From: Pseudomonadota bacterium | Lineage (GTDB): Bacteria; Desulfobacterota; Binatia; Binatales; Binataceae | Direction: 5' to 3' | Assembly (NCBI GenBank): GCA_021325025.1 | Contig: JAJPHZ010000016.1 | Coordinates: 310,001 to 374,000 of the forward strand | Length of the DNA stretch: 64,000 bases | In this document: positions 44,808 through 54,070 of the stretch, piece after piece | How positions within the stretch are numbered: position 1 is the stretch's first letter | Layout: every line of letters begins with the position of its first letter | Position numbers and translations under genes: made by a program | Notes under the pieces: model-generated | The model's input: the letters and a program-made list of their open reading frames with translations, nothing else | Databases searched by the model: none | What the model was told of the DNA's origin: nothing

Positions 44808-45878
44808 TCAGCGTCGATCCGAGCGGACCGCGACCGGGGAGCCAAGGTTGGCAAGCCATTCGCGCAACCGCGACCGGCGCGCCGGTGGATGCATCTGCAC
44901 GCCGAGCTGAGTTAGTTCCTGCTCCAGAACGGTCTTGACTTCGCGGCCCAGCCGCTCCAGCTCGAAGTCTTCCTGGCTCCTGACCTGGGCCGAGATTTCC
45001 GAAGCCGGACGCCGCCGGCCATAGAGCTGCTGCAGGCGCAGCTCGGCCCGGCCCAGCAGCGCGCGGTAGCGCTGATCCAGCCGGGTCAATTTCTCGTTGG
45101 CCGCCGCCACCGTGATAAAGCGCCGGCGAATCAGGAACCATTGCAGGAGCGACACCAGCGCCACGCCCAGCATCACCAGCGCCAGGGTCACGGCCACGGT
45201 GGTCGCCCGCCGCCACCACGGCAGCATCGTGACGTCGTGTTCCAGGGCCCGGTTGAGGGTGCTGAGCTCCTCGATTCGGGCATCAAAAGCGCGCTCTTTG
45301 GTGCCGGCATCCTGAAGCTTGCGCTCCTGCTCCTGATTGCGGCTGCTGAGCGCGGCGAGCTGACTTTGCAAGGCGCGGATCTGGGCGGCGTAGGGATTGG
45401 GGATACGCAGCACCTGGCCGACGCGCAGAGTGGAATCCTCACGGAGATGATTATGACGGAAGATCTCCTGCGCCGGGATATGGAACATCGCGGAGATCGC
45501 GCCGACCGAATCGCCTTCCCTGATCGCGTAGATGATGTCGCCGCCGGGCGCAACGGGCCTGCTTTGAGTTGCCGACGGCGCCGCGGCGGCAGCGGCCGGC
45601 ACGCCCTCGGCGGATTGTCCCTCATCGGCAGCCTCGTCGTCCGTATCTTCCTGTGAAGCGCCGCTTTGCTCGTCACGGTAAGCGGTGGCCTGCACCCGTT
45701 TGACCGGCGAGCGGACTGCGTTGGGCCGGGCAGGCAGCCCCGGTGGAGAGGAGAGGTCGCGTTCGGTCAGCGCAGCCGGGGCGGCAAACGCCACGCAAGC
45801 CACCGCGATAAAAGCGATCAAGGTCAGTATCGCTGATGTCAGGCTTCGTCCGCTCGCGGGGCCAACGTTAAAGCCCAT
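44808..45878 (-). CDS. LysM-domain protein with coiled coil and membrane segment
   Basis: This 356-residue protein has an N-terminal signal or anchor (about 13-34), an acidic Ala/Pro linker and a LysM motif (IIYAIREGDSVGAISAMFHIPAQEIFRHN region, about 115-160) that would bind peptidoglycan. A heptad-rich coiled coil follows (about 165-215). A strong membrane segment is at about 222-250 (TTVAVTLALVMLGVALVSLLQWFL), then a basic helical C-terminal domain. The order recalls FimV-like scaffolds. The ATG at 45878 is used. It might tether the cell wall to an inner-membrane complex. Confidence 0.8.
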   Translation of the reverse strand: MGFNVGPASGRSLTSAILTLIAFIAVACVAFAAPAALTERDLSSPPGLPARPNAVRSPVKRVQATAYRDEQSGASQEDTDDEAADEGQSAEGVPAAAAAAPSATQSRPVAPGGDIIYAIREGDSVGAISAMFHIPAQEIFRHNHLREDSTLRVGQVLRIPNPYAAQIRALQSQLAALSSRNQEQERKLQDAGTKERAFDARIEELSTLNRALEHDVTMLPWWRRATTVAVTLALVMLGVALVSLLQWFLIRRRFITVAAANEKLTRLDQRYRALLGRAELRLQQLYGRRRPASEISAQVRSQEDFELERLGREVKTVLEQELTQLGVQMHPPARRSRLREWLANLGSPVAVRSDRR

Positions 45879-46030
45879 GGCTATAGCCTAAATCGATCGG
45901 GGCCGGGATGCAAAGCAGGTCGATAAGGGCGGCGTGAAATTCCGCTTCCCGCTGCGAATTTTGCGTATTCTTTCCACAAAACCCGGCTCGGCCCCTGCAC
46001 GTCTGCGCCGCGCTGCTTCCGATGCGCCCG

Positions 46031-46768
46031 CTACGCGCTTCCTTTCGCCATCCAGGCCAGGTATTCACGGTTTCCAGCCGGACCCGTAATCGGCGAGGCG
46101 ATTACCCCCTTGAACGCAAGTCCGAGCCGGGCCGCGAAACCCAAGATGTCGTCGACCGCCTGTTGGCGCTGGGCCTCCTCGCGCACCACGCCGCCCTTGC
46201 CGAGTTTGCCTTTGCCGACCTCAAACTGCGGCTTGATCAGCGCCACGATATCGCAATGCCCGGCCGCAAGACCGGTCACGACGGGCAACACCAGCTTGAG
46301 CGAGATGAAGCTGACATCGATCGTGACCAGGTCGGGGCGGTACGGGAGATCGTGCGGCTGGACATGACGGATGTTGGTGCGCTCCATGACCACCACGCGC
46401 GGATCGTTGCGCAGGCGCAGGGCCAGTTGTCCGTAGCCGACGTCGAGCGCGATCACGCGGCGGGCGCCGCGCTGTAACAAAACGTCGGTAAATCCGCCTG
46501 TCGAAGCGCCGACGTCGAGCGCGAGTCTGGCCTGAGGATCGAGCGCGAAGGCGTCGAGCGCGGCGATCAATTTATGGGCACCGCGGCTGGCGTAGCGGTC
46601 GTGTACGCCGACCACCTCGATGAGCGAGTCCTCATCGACCTTGAGGTCGGGCTTGGCGGCCGGACGCGAGTTGACGCGCACGCATCCGGCCAGGATCAGC
46701 CGCTGCGCGCCTTCGCGGCTTGGGGCCAGGCCGCGCCGCGCTATCTCGGTGTCAAGCCGGGCGCGCAT
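46031..46768 (-). CDS. tlyA: TlyA family rRNA (cytidine-2'-O-)-methyltransferase
   Basis: This 245-residue protein is TlyA, which 2'-O-methylates cytidines in 16S and/or 23S rRNA and affects capreomycin sensitivity in mycobacteria. The N-terminal S4 RNA-binding domain is MRARLDTEIARRGLAPSREGAQ onward. The FtsJ/RrmJ-type methyltransferase domain has ALDVGASTGGFTDVLLQ (SAM site), VTIDVSFISL, and the catalytic lysine in LIKPQFEVGKGK. The ATG at 46768 begins the S4 domain; a longer in-frame start (46831) lies upstream. A large divergent membrane gene starts 90 bases away. Confidence 0.92.
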   Translation of the reverse strand: MRARLDTEIARRGLAPSREGAQRLILAGCVRVNSRPAAKPDLKVDEDSLIEVVGVHDRYASRGAHKLIAALDAFALDPQARLALDVGASTGGFTDVLLQRGARRVIALDVGYGQLALRLRNDPRVVVMERTNIRHVQPHDLPYRPDLVTIDVSFISLKLVLPVVTGLAAGHCDIVALIKPQFEVGKGKLGKGGVVREEAQRQQAVDDILGFAARLGLAFKGVIASPITGPAGNREYLAWMAKGSA

Positions 46769-46858
46769 AGAGCGGCCTTGTTCGAATCGAGTGCGACGGC
46801 GGCTCTTGCCACGCACCGAAAAATCCCGCACAACACAATTCGCATTTCAGCCACCGCA

Positions 46859-48979
46859 ATGAAGCTGCCTTCATCAGCATCCAGGCCTCTGGCTGGCGCG
46901 CTGCTTGCCTTCCTCATCTATCAGGTAATCGCACTGGTGTGGTTCGGTCGGCCGGTTCTCAACGACTTCTCCCATAGCTACATCGGTATCAAGGGTTCGC
47001 CCGACCCCGGCCTGAACATGTGGTTTCTGGTGTGGTGGCCATACGCCATTTCCCATCATATCAATCCGTTGCTTACCAAGGCTATTTGGGCGCCTTCGGG
47101 ATTCAACCTCACCTGGGCCACCTCGATTCCGTTTGCGGCGCTGATTGCCGCTCCGGTCACGCTCAAGTGGGGTCCGGTCGTTAGCTGGAACATCCTGTGC
47201 CTGCTGGCTCCGGCAGTGGCCGCGTGGTGCGCGTTTATCCTGTGCCGCCATGTCTGTAAATCATTTGTGCCCGCGCTGGCGGGCGGCTATGTTTTCGGGT
47301 TTTCGCCCTACATGCTCGGCCATCTGCTGGGGCATCTATGTATGATCCTGGTATTCCCGGTTCCCCTGGCAATCTACCTGGTTGTGCTGCGGCTGGAACG
47401 CCGGCTGGCGGCTGGCACCTTCGTGGCTCTGTTGGCGCTGGCCGCGGTGACGCTTTTCCTGTGCTCGCAGGAACTGCTGGCGACAGCGGTGCTGTTCGGG
47501 GCGATCGCGCTGTTGACAGCACTGGCCACCGCGGCGGCCCCGCGCACAGATCTGCTCGAAACCGGCGCCCTGGCGGCGCTGGCTTTGGCAGTCGGCGCGG
47601 TTTTGCTGGCGCCGTATTTCTATTATCTGATCGCCGCGCAATTTCCACGCGGACCCATCAACTCGCCGCAGGTCTACTCCTCCGACCTGCTCGCGTTCCT
47701 GGTGCCCGGCCAGACGCTTTTGCTGGGCGAGTTGCGGACGATAAGGCCGATCGCGCTGCGGCTGACCGGTGGCGGCGCCGAAGATACGGCGTATTTGGGC
47801 CTCCCGCTGCTGGTGCTGATATTCGCCTACGGCTGGAGGACCTGGCGCACGCCGTCGACGCGGCTGACGTTGGCAACCCTGCTGATAATCATGATCGCCT
47901 CGCTCGGACCGGTGCTGCACGTCGCGGGCGCTGCCGCCATCCGGCTGCCGTGGGCACTGTTCATCGGTCTGCCGCTGATCGACAAGGCATTGCCGGGCCG
48001 CTTCATGATGTACGCCTTTCTCGATGCGGGACTGATTCTCTCCCTGTATCTGGCCGCAAAACCGGGGGTGATCGGCAAATCCCTGGCCTTGCTGGCGATA
48101 ATTTCGCTGATTCCCGACCTGCCCGGTGGATGGTGGTTTTCGAGCGTCGATACGCCGCGGTTCTTCCGCGACGGCGGCTACCGCAGTCATCTCACACGCG
48201 GCGAAACAACCCTGGTCCTTCCTTATGGCCGGGAAGGCAACAGCATGTTGTGGCAGGCACAAAGCGGCATGTATTTCCGGATGGCGGGCGGGTACGTCGG
48301 GCTCACCCCGACGCAATTCCTGCGCTGGCCGGTTCTAAACACTTTGTATAACGCGCAGCCGTGCCTGGACTTCGCCGCGCAGCTCAAGCTGTTTCTTGCC
48401 GCCCACGATGTCAAAACGATTATTGTCGCCGGGAATGCGCGCCGGCAGTGGCCGCGTTTGCTCCAAACCCTGGACCTGGCCGGCAGCGCGGTTGACGACG
48501 TAACGCTTTACGATGTTCCTGAAGATTTGCGCAGCACCAACGCCGGGATGACGGCTGAGCAGGTGGAGCGCGATGCAGCACTGCACGCGTTTGCGCTCAT
48601 GATCAGTGCCGCACAAGGCTATTGGGCGCGGGGCTTGCCGCTTTCCAAACTCAACCCCTGGGAGGCGTCGCGGTTGGGCCTGTTGTCGCTGCCGGCCGCC
48701 GGTCCCGGGCCCGACCCGCACTCGCCCCAGTGGTGGCAGAACCTGTGGCTGGGCGAGTACGGAGACTTAACCGTGGGCGTCGGCACTTTGGGAGACTACG
48801 CGGGCATAAGCGGCGTCATTGAGCGATACGGGCCGTTGGCAAAGGAGGTCTTCTTTCCCTACCCCAGAAAGCTCCGCCCCCATCTGCGCCAGGATACCAC
48901 CGGCCAACTGCTGATGACTTTCGATCGGCGCGGTTTGGAGCGGGCCCTGGCGGAGGCGCAATCCTCACTGCATCCGTAA
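46859..48979 (+). CDS. Large multi-pass membrane protein, GT-C glycosyltransferase-like
   Basis: This 706-residue protein has about ten or more membrane helices and a soluble C-terminal domain of about 200 residues. The N-terminal loop LNDFSHSYIG-x5-DPGLNMWFLVWWP resembles the acidic first loop of GT-C sugar transferases, and FGFSPYMLGHLLGHL follows. No family can be named with certainty; similar proteins of unknown function occur in surface-polysaccharide loci. The context fits: two glycosyltransferases, a coiled-coil protein and a sugar kinase are next. The ATG at 46859 is chosen because earlier frames overlap tlyA on the other strand. Confidence 0.75.
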   Translation: MKLPSSASRPLAGALLAFLIYQVIALVWFGRPVLNDFSHSYIGIKGSPDPGLNMWFLVWWPYAISHHINPLLTKAIWAPSGFNLTWATSIPFAALIAAPVTLKWGPVVSWNILCLLAPAVAAWCAFILCRHVCKSFVPALAGGYVFGFSPYMLGHLLGHLCMILVFPVPLAIYLVVLRLERRLAAGTFVALLALAAVTLFLCSQELLATAVLFGAIALLTALATAAAPRTDLLETGALAALALAVGAVLLAPYFYYLIAAQFPRGPINSPQVYSSDLLAFLVPGQTLLLGELRTIRPIALRLTGGGAEDTAYLGLPLLVLIFAYGWRTWRTPSTRLTLATLLIIMIASLGPVLHVAGAAAIRLPWALFIGLPLIDKALPGRFMMYAFLDAGLILSLYLAAKPGVIGKSLALLAIISLIPDLPGGWWFSSVDTPRFFRDGGYRSHLTRGETTLVLPYGREGNSMLWQAQSGMYFRMAGGYVGLTPTQFLRWPVLNTLYNAQPCLDFAAQLKLFLAAHDVKTIIVAGNARRQWPRLLQTLDLAGSAVDDVTLYDVPEDLRSTNAGMTAEQVERDAALHAFALMISAAQGYWARGLPLSKLNPWEASRLGLLSLPAAGPGPDPHSPQWWQNLWLGEYGDLTVGVGTLGDYAGISGVIERYGPLAKEVFFPYPRKLRPHLRQDTTGQLLMTFDRRGLERALAEAQSSLHP

Positions 48980-49028
48980 GCGGCCAACGTCAAGTAGCGA
49001 CCCTCGCGAAGAGAGCAGCGGTCAACGT

Positions 49029-50369
49029 TCACGCACCTTCGCTGTCGCCGCCGCCTGGTGAGCGGAACGTCAACAGTGATGCCAATTGTTCGGCCACCCC
49101 GGCGATCATCGGGTCGTCTCCGGGACCGACCCCGATCTCGGTCATCGCTGCGCCGGTCATATCCACGATCGCGCGCCGCACGCTCTGCCGCCGCTCCATC
49201 GCGTGGACAGCGCGCACAAAATCGACATACGCGGCGGCAGCCTGGGCCGCATTGTGGTTTTCGAGGATGTATTTGCGCGCACTGGCACCGAGTCGGTGCC
49301 GGAGCGATTCGTCGGCGATTAAGCCAGCCAGGCATGCGGCGAGCGCTTGCTCGTCCGGCACGGCCGCCAGCTTGATGGCGCAGCTATCAGGGACTTCCGC
49401 AAACCACCCCACATCGGATACCACACACGGTTTGCCGGCCCCCAGCAGGCGGCAGACGCTGGCCGAACTTTCGCCCATCGTGGGATAACGCAGGTCCACT
49501 CCGACATCGATCAGATTGCAGTAATCGTTGAAGGCCGGCCAATCGACATAGCCGGTCACGCGCACCATCTCCTCCAGGCCGCTGCGGCGCACCTGCGCAC
49601 GTAGACTCGCGCCGATTTCTCCGACCAGCAGGTAGATGACGTCGTCGCGGCCTAGACGGCGGATAGCGCGCAGCACGACGTCGAGGCGTTTGGCGGCGCT
49701 GCCGTAGCCCATTGACCCGATGACGACGTGACCACAGGGAATCCTATAGCGGCGCCGGAGTTCCGTGGCGTCGGGCGGCGGCGGTGCAATTGTGACCGGC
49801 AGATTAACTTTTGCTACCGGTAGGTAGGGATGCGATTGACAGATCATCCGCCGGGTGAAATCCGAATGCACGATCACGCCCCGGGCATGATCGAGCAGGC
49901 GCAGGTTAAGCGGATAGCGCAACGGGGCATCTTCCCAAAGCTGCCGCGCGCCGTGCAGCGCGCCGCGTGCCAGTTGCGCGCCGGCCTCGCCATAGTTGTA
50001 GGCCATTTCCTCGATGTATGAGCCGGGCGAGCGTTGTTCGTCCAGGCAACAGGCGGCAAAGAAGTGATGGAGTACGAAATCGTGCATCACCACCACGCCT
50101 GGCACGGCGAGCAGCATCCGGTAGATGTTGCGATGAGCGGGGGAGTTGCCCATGTGGTAGATGGCGGCATCATAGCTGCGCACCTCGTCGCGCACTTGCG
50201 CCGGGTCGTCGTAAAGCCGCCGCCTGCATTCGGGCAGGCCGTCGGCCGCCGGTTCGTCCACCCACAGGTCCACCGTGGCGCGCTGGACCAACTCGGGCAG
50301 CAGTTCGCGGCTGTAATCGGCGACCCCGGTGCGCTGGGGCGGCAGCGGGCTGAAATAGGCAATCTTCAT
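49029..50369 (-). CDS. Family 4 glycosyltransferase
   Basis: This 446-residue glycosyltransferase has the GT-B fold: MKIAYFSPLPPQRTGVADYSRELL at the start and a C-terminal donor site with GSMGYGSAAKRLDVVLRAIRRL, then RYPTMGESSASVCRLLGAGKPCVVSDVGW (E-x7-E class). It probably builds a surface polysaccharide or LPS. The start at 50369 overlaps the stop of the upstream glycosyltransferase by four bases (ATGA), so the two are coupled. A longer in-frame ORF runs upstream but belongs to the neighbour's antiparallel frame. C-terminal ~50 residues are low-complexity. Confidence 0.9.
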   Translation of the reverse strand: MKIAYFSPLPPQRTGVADYSRELLPELVQRATVDLWVDEPAADGLPECRRRLYDDPAQVRDEVRSYDAAIYHMGNSPAHRNIYRMLLAVPGVVVMHDFVLHHFFAACCLDEQRSPGSYIEEMAYNYGEAGAQLARGALHGARQLWEDAPLRYPLNLRLLDHARGVIVHSDFTRRMICQSHPYLPVAKVNLPVTIAPPPPDATELRRRYRIPCGHVVIGSMGYGSAAKRLDVVLRAIRRLGRDDVIYLLVGEIGASLRAQVRRSGLEEMVRVTGYVDWPAFNDYCNLIDVGVDLRYPTMGESSASVCRLLGAGKPCVVSDVGWFAEVPDSCAIKLAAVPDEQALAACLAGLIADESLRHRLGASARKYILENHNAAQAAAAYVDFVRAVHAMERRQSVRRAIVDMTGAAMTEIGVGPGDDPMIAGVAEQLASLLTFRSPGGGDSEGA

Positions 50370-51403
50370 GACAACAGCTTGCGAACTACGTTGTCCCAGC
50401 TCAACTCCAGCCCTGCCAATGACTGCAAAGCCTGCCTGCCGAGCTTTTCGGCAAGCTCGCGGCGTTCGAACAGCAGATCGATCTGGCGGGCGATCGCGGC
50501 GGGGTCGGCGGGCAGGACAAATCCGTTGACTCCGTCGCGCACGAACTCCAGCGGAGCGCCGCTGTCCTTCAGGGTCAGGACCGCTTTGCCGGCCTGGAAG
50601 GCCTCCAGGGTCACGTAGCCGTAGTCTTCGGCGAAGGGCCCAAAGTAGACGGCAAGCGCGCCAGCGTATAGCTCGTCGATCTCGGCGTCGCTGACAAAAC
50701 CCCGCAGCTGCACCCGTTGCTCGACTCCGATGCGGGAGATCAAAGCACGCAACTGTTCTTCTTCCGTGCCCGCACCGGCCAGCACGCATCGGGCCGCGCT
50801 CCTGACCTGCGCCATCGCCTCGATCAGCAGTTCCTGGCGTTTAAGGCGATCCAGCCGGCTCGGATAGAAAATATAGTCGCCGTAGGTGCCCGCTCGCAGC
50901 GTGCCGGCACGCGGTGTGGGATGGTAGAGAGGCTCGGCCCGGATGCCGTTATGCCGGTACAATCGGTCGGCAACGGTGCGGGAGTTGGCAAAGACGCGTT
51001 TAGCCTCGGCAATCAGCCGCGTGTCGGCCTCGACGATGATCTGCTTGACCTTTTGGGATTCTTCGTCATCGCCGAGATCCTCATACTGCGTACCCGCCAG
51101 ATCGTAGGCCTGCTTGTGCTGATGCATCAGCCAGATCACCTTGCGCGGATGGCGGACCAGGTAGGCGGGAAATTTCATGCCGATCACCATATCCACCGGC
51201 TGTCCGTTGGACCATTGTAGGTCGAGCAGGCGCCATACCAGCATGCTGTTGACGATCTGAAGCGGAGGGTTCCACTGGAAAGGAATCGCCACGATTTCCG
51301 CCTGATGGCCGTGGGCGATGAGCGCGCCCCTGAGGTTGGCCACGTGCGCCTCGGCGCCGCCGGCCACGAAAGGCACCTGCGTAGTGCAAATCAGGATGCG
51401 CAC
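50366..51403 (-). CDS. Family 4 glycosyltransferase
   Basis: This 345-residue GT-B glycosyltransferase opens with RILICTTQVPFVAGGAEAHVANL. It contains IFYPSRLDRLKRQELLIEAM and VCR-like ALAVYFGPFAEDYGYVTLEAFQAGKAVLTLKDSG, the E-x7-E donor segment. It most likely works in assembly of a surface glycan with the following gene. The two share a four-base ATGA overlap, and the upstream coiled-coil gene is 6 bases away. No membrane segment is seen, so it is a cytosolic or peripheral inner-membrane enzyme. Confidence 0.9.
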   Translation of the reverse strand: MRILICTTQVPFVAGGAEAHVANLRGALIAHGHQAEIVAIPFQWNPPLQIVNSMLVWRLLDLQWSNGQPVDMVIGMKFPAYLVRHPRKVIWLMHQHKQAYDLAGTQYEDLGDDEESQKVKQIIVEADTRLIAEAKRVFANSRTVADRLYRHNGIRAEPLYHPTPRAGTLRAGTYGDYIFYPSRLDRLKRQELLIEAMAQVRSAARCVLAGAGTEEEQLRALISRIGVEQRVQLRGFVSDAEIDELYAGALAVYFGPFAEDYGYVTLEAFQAGKAVLTLKDSGAPLEFVRDGVNGFVLPADPAAIARQIDLLFERRELAEKLGRQALQSLAGLELSWDNVVRKLLS

Positions 51404-51409
51404 AATGGT

Positions 51410-51967
51410 TCAGGCGCGGTCTTGGGGTGCGCGCCCAGGCGTGCGGTCAGCGTCCCCGGCCGCGTTGATGCCCTCGCCCGCCTGGCTAGTCTCACGCGTC
51501 GCTGCCCCTGCTATCGATTCCAGCCTCTCCAGGCGCTGCGCGATCCGCTGCTGCTCCTGCGCGATCAGGTCCAGCTTGCGGCTGAGACGGTCAAGAACGC
51601 GGACGGTCGCGCGGTTGTACGAGGTTTGGCGCTCCAGCAACTGCATCAGAAGTTCGCGCGCGAGGTTCTTGAGCGCGATGATGAAGCGGCCCGTCAGCGG
51701 GCGATGCGTGGTAAAGGGCGCGTGGGCGATATCGTAGTTGGCGCGCAGCAGGGTCAAGTCGTGCTCGGCCCGCTGGTCAAGGCTGTCGAGCGGGTCGGGC
51801 CATTCGAGGTCCCCGGCTGCGCCACGGCGGCGCGGGACCCGCGCTTTGCGGATGCTCGCACGCAATTGGGCCGCGATACTGTGCGCCGCGGAAGTCTGGC
51901 CGTCGAACTCCACCACCGGGAATGCCTGCAAAGGTACGCAATTACACCCGATCGCAGCCAGGATCAA
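51410..51967 (-). CDS. Coiled-coil protein of the glycan locus, unknown function
   Basis: This protein of up to 185 residues has a loosely structured basic N-terminal part and a helical core. The core includes HRPLTGRFIIALKNLARELLMQ and LLERQTSYNRATVRVLDRLSRKL, followed by a heptad-rich coiled coil and a disordered tail. The R-P-L-x-G segment recalls short conserved regions in methyltransferases or glycosyltransferases of O-antigen loci, but no catalytic domain is present. The start is unclear: a TTG at 51967 overlapping the previous stop by four bases, or a GTG near 51916. It sits between a glycosyltransferase and the sugar kinase. Confidence 0.6.
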   Translation of the reverse strand: MILAAIGCNCVPLQAFPVVEFDGQTSAAHSIAAQLRASIRKARVPRRRGAAGDLEWPDPLDSLDQRAEHDLTLLRANYDIAHAPFTTHRPLTGRFIIALKNLARELLMQLLERQTSYNRATVRVLDRLSRKLDLIAQEQQRIAQRLERLESIAGAATRETSQAGEGINAAGDADRTPGRAPQDRA

Positions 51968-52716
51968 ATCGGTCCGATGCCCAGAATCGCCCGCTCATCG
52001 TCGGCCAATGACGGCCCCGCTGCGGCCAGCCGGCGGGCCGAGCGCGCCAGGCGGCTGAAGTTGTTCCGCCGTATCCGCGCCGGCAGGGCACCGGGATAAA
52101 GCCGCGCCTTGTCGAGGTCGAGCACCACCACGCCTGGCCGCTGCTCGTCGCTGTATACGAACAGATTGTGCAGGTTGAGATCGGCGTGATAAAGCCCGCC
52201 CTCGTGCAGGCGGTCGATGGCCGCCCGGGCCTGGTGCAGCGCCTGGCGCCGCGCCTGAGGCTGGGGAGCGGAAAGCAGCAGCTCCCACAAGGTGGTGCCG
52301 TGCAGGGCACGCGTCAGCAGCCATCCGCGATAAAGACAGGGCCCCGCCGCTTCCACCATGGCGCCCATCGGTTCGACCACCGGCAGTCCACGCCGGTGGG
52401 CCGCGGCCGTCACCCTCAATTCGTGCAGCGGGCGCGGCACGGTTCCGGCGTAAAGTTCGGCCACCAAAAAGCGCATCAACCCGCCGCGCCGGTAGCGGCG
52501 GACGAACATCGGCGGCAGGCCGGCCACGGTCAGGGCGAAAGCGCTGCGGCGATTGCCAAAAGCCGATTGCACGGCAAAACGGTCGGCTATCAGATGATGG
52601 TTGACTGACGCGGCATAAGCCGCAATCTCGCTGGCCAGGTAAAGACGGCGCCGGCCGAAACCTGACTCGTGAAAACCCAGTCCGGCAAGCTCATCGCGCA
52701 GGGCTGCGGTTCTCAC
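51964..52716 (-). CDS. WaaP/KdkA-like lipopolysaccharide kinase
   Basis: This 250-residue protein is a Kdo-kinase or WaaP-type kinase, which phosphorylates inner-core sugars of lipopolysaccharide. The catalytic loop is HADLNLHNL, the metal motif is DLDKARLY, and the N-lobe has VRRYRRGG. RGLPVVEPMGA is also typical of the family. It needs a GTG start at 52716, as no ATG is in frame nearby. Adjacent glycosyltransferases and the coiled-coil gene suggest a joint role in surface glycan assembly. The family implies an outer membrane with Kdo or a related acidic sugar. Confidence 0.88.
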   Translation of the reverse strand: MRTAALRDELAGLGFHESGFGRRRLYLASEIAAYAASVNHHLIADRFAVQSAFGNRRSAFALTVAGLPPMFVRRYRRGGLMRFLVAELYAGTVPRPLHELRVTAAAHRRGLPVVEPMGAMVEAAGPCLYRGWLLTRALHGTTLWELLLSAPQPQARRQALHQARAAIDRLHEGGLYHADLNLHNLFVYSDEQRPGVVVLDLDKARLYPGALPARIRRNNFSRLARSARRLAAAGPSLADDERAILGIGPI

Positions 52717-52916
52717 GCGACATCAGGCGCCGGCATGGCAGCGCCGACAATCCGGCGCATCGACTGAGGAGCTTGAAGGAGGGGCGGGCGATCCATGTCC
52801 TGATACATGAGTGACCCGCGTCTGCGCCATCAAATAACACGGTATAGGTAGGGATCGGGCCGGCGCGGGCTGGCGGCCGGCCACAATCTCATCAGATCGC
52901 AGGCGGAAAAATCGCC
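52717..52916. other. Intergenic region between sugar kinase and carD
   Basis: This 200-base gap lies upstream of the kinase and downstream of carD, both on the minus strand. Next to the carD stop is a short GGCG-x7-CGCC inverted repeat (weak, no T-tract). No open frame here looks coding. The glycan operon promoter must lie in or near it, but I could not find convincing boxes. Confidence 0.4.
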
Positions 52917-53405
52917 TCAACTGGCGAAAATCGTGTTGAGTTCCTCGATGATTTTCTCCTCGGGATGGGAGCGGGCGATGGACAGCTCCTTGACCAGCAG
53001 GCTGCGCGCGGTGTCCAGCATCTTGCGTTCGCCGAAGGACAACTCCTTGTCGCCCTTGAGCACCAGCAAGTCGCGCAACACCTTGGCGATTTCCAGGGGC
53101 GAGCCGGTTTTGATCTTCTCGGTGTACTCGCGATAGCGGCGATTCCAGGTCTGACTGTCGACCTCCACCCGACGTTCGCGCAAAATCTTGTAGATTTTGG
53201 TCACCATGTCCTTGCCGATCACGCGCCGCAGTCCCACCGCGTCGACATTTTCGGTCGGAATCATGATCGTCATCTCGCTGTCGAGAATCCGCAACATGTA
53301 AAACTTGCGCTCGGTGCCGGAGATGACTTTGCTCTGGATGTCATCGATTATTCCCACGCCATGGGCAGGGTAGACGACCTTCTCGCCTTTTTTGAACGGT
53401 AGCAT
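52917..53405 (-). CDS. carD: CarD/CdnL-type RNA polymerase-binding regulator
   Basis: This 162-residue protein belongs to the CarD/CdnL family, which binds the RNA polymerase beta subunit through a Tudor-like N-domain and stabilises open complexes at rRNA and other promoters. The N-domain is FKKGEKVVYPAHGVGIIDDIQ (residues ~4-24), followed by RILDSEMTIMIPTENVD. The helical C-domain has LGERKMLDTARSLLVKEL-like helices. The ATG at 53405 gives the standard start MLPFKKGEKVV. It is an essential global factor in mycobacteria and myxobacteria. The gene stands alone in the minus direction. Confidence 0.94.
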   Translation of the reverse strand: MLPFKKGEKVVYPAHGVGIIDDIQSKVISGTERKFYMLRILDSEMTIMIPTENVDAVGLRRVIGKDMVTKIYKILRERRVEVDSQTWNRRYREYTEKIKTGSPLEIAKVLRDLLVLKGDKELSFGERKMLDTARSLLVKELSIARSHPEEKIIEELNTIFAS

Positions 53406-53582
53406 CACATTTCCCGGGGTTCCGGGTGCCTGATTTCGCCGGGTCGGTGACGCCAGGGCGTTCACCTCCCACACGATCGAGCCGGACCTTTCCCATTATT
53501 GCACAAAATCTTAAATCGGTTAAGACGCCACCCGCCGGGGCGAAAAAACGAAGCAAAATCAACTTTTTTGGCGAAATTTGTA

Positions 53583-54026
53583 TTAACTGGTGACCAACTC
53601 CATCACCAATGCGTCCTCCCCGGGCCCGTAATAGTTGCGCCGCAGGCGGCGTTCCTCGAAGCCGAACCTGCGGTACAGCCGGCGCGCCTCGAAGTTGGAG
53701 CGCCGCACTTCAAGGATCATCAGCGAAACCTGGCGCGCACGCGCTTCGGCTACCGCCTCCGTCATCAACGCGGTACCCACGCCTTGGCAACGGAAATCGG
53801 GATGGGTTGCGAGGTTGAGAATGTGCGATTCACCCGCCACCAGCCATCGGCACAGGTAGCCGGCGATGGTGCTCCCGTCGGTGTCGGTCACGGCCAGCAT
53901 CAGGCGCGAGAAGGACAACGATAGCTCGCGTCTGAAAGAAGCCAGGCTCCACGGCTGGGCGAAGGACAGCCGCTCGATAGCGAGCACCCGGGGCAGGTCG
54001 TTATATGTCGCGTCGCGTATCCGCAC
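53583..54026 (-). CDS. rimI: Ribosomal protein S18-alanine N-acetyltransferase RimI
   Basis: This 147-residue GNAT acetyltransferase is RimI-like, acetylating the N-terminal alanine of S18. Motif A is CQGVGTALMTEAVAEAR (about residues 80-96), the strand before it is SHILNLATHPDFR, and the end ILEVRRSNFEARRLYRRFGFEE is characteristic. The AcCoA-binding Q/R-x-x-G-x-G/A is intact. The ATG at 54026 gives normal size. The neighbouring tsaB, often linked to rimI, is not present. Confidence 0.9.
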   Translation of the reverse strand: MRIRDATYNDLPRVLAIERLSFAQPWSLASFRRELSLSFSRLMLAVTDTDGSTIAGYLCRWLVAGESHILNLATHPDFRCQGVGTALMTEAVAEARARQVSLMILEVRRSNFEARRLYRRFGFEERRLRRNYYGPGEDALVMELVTS

Positions 54027-54070
54027 GATACGCCGGGCAGTAATGTGCCCGCCCGGCCGCGCCGCCCACT

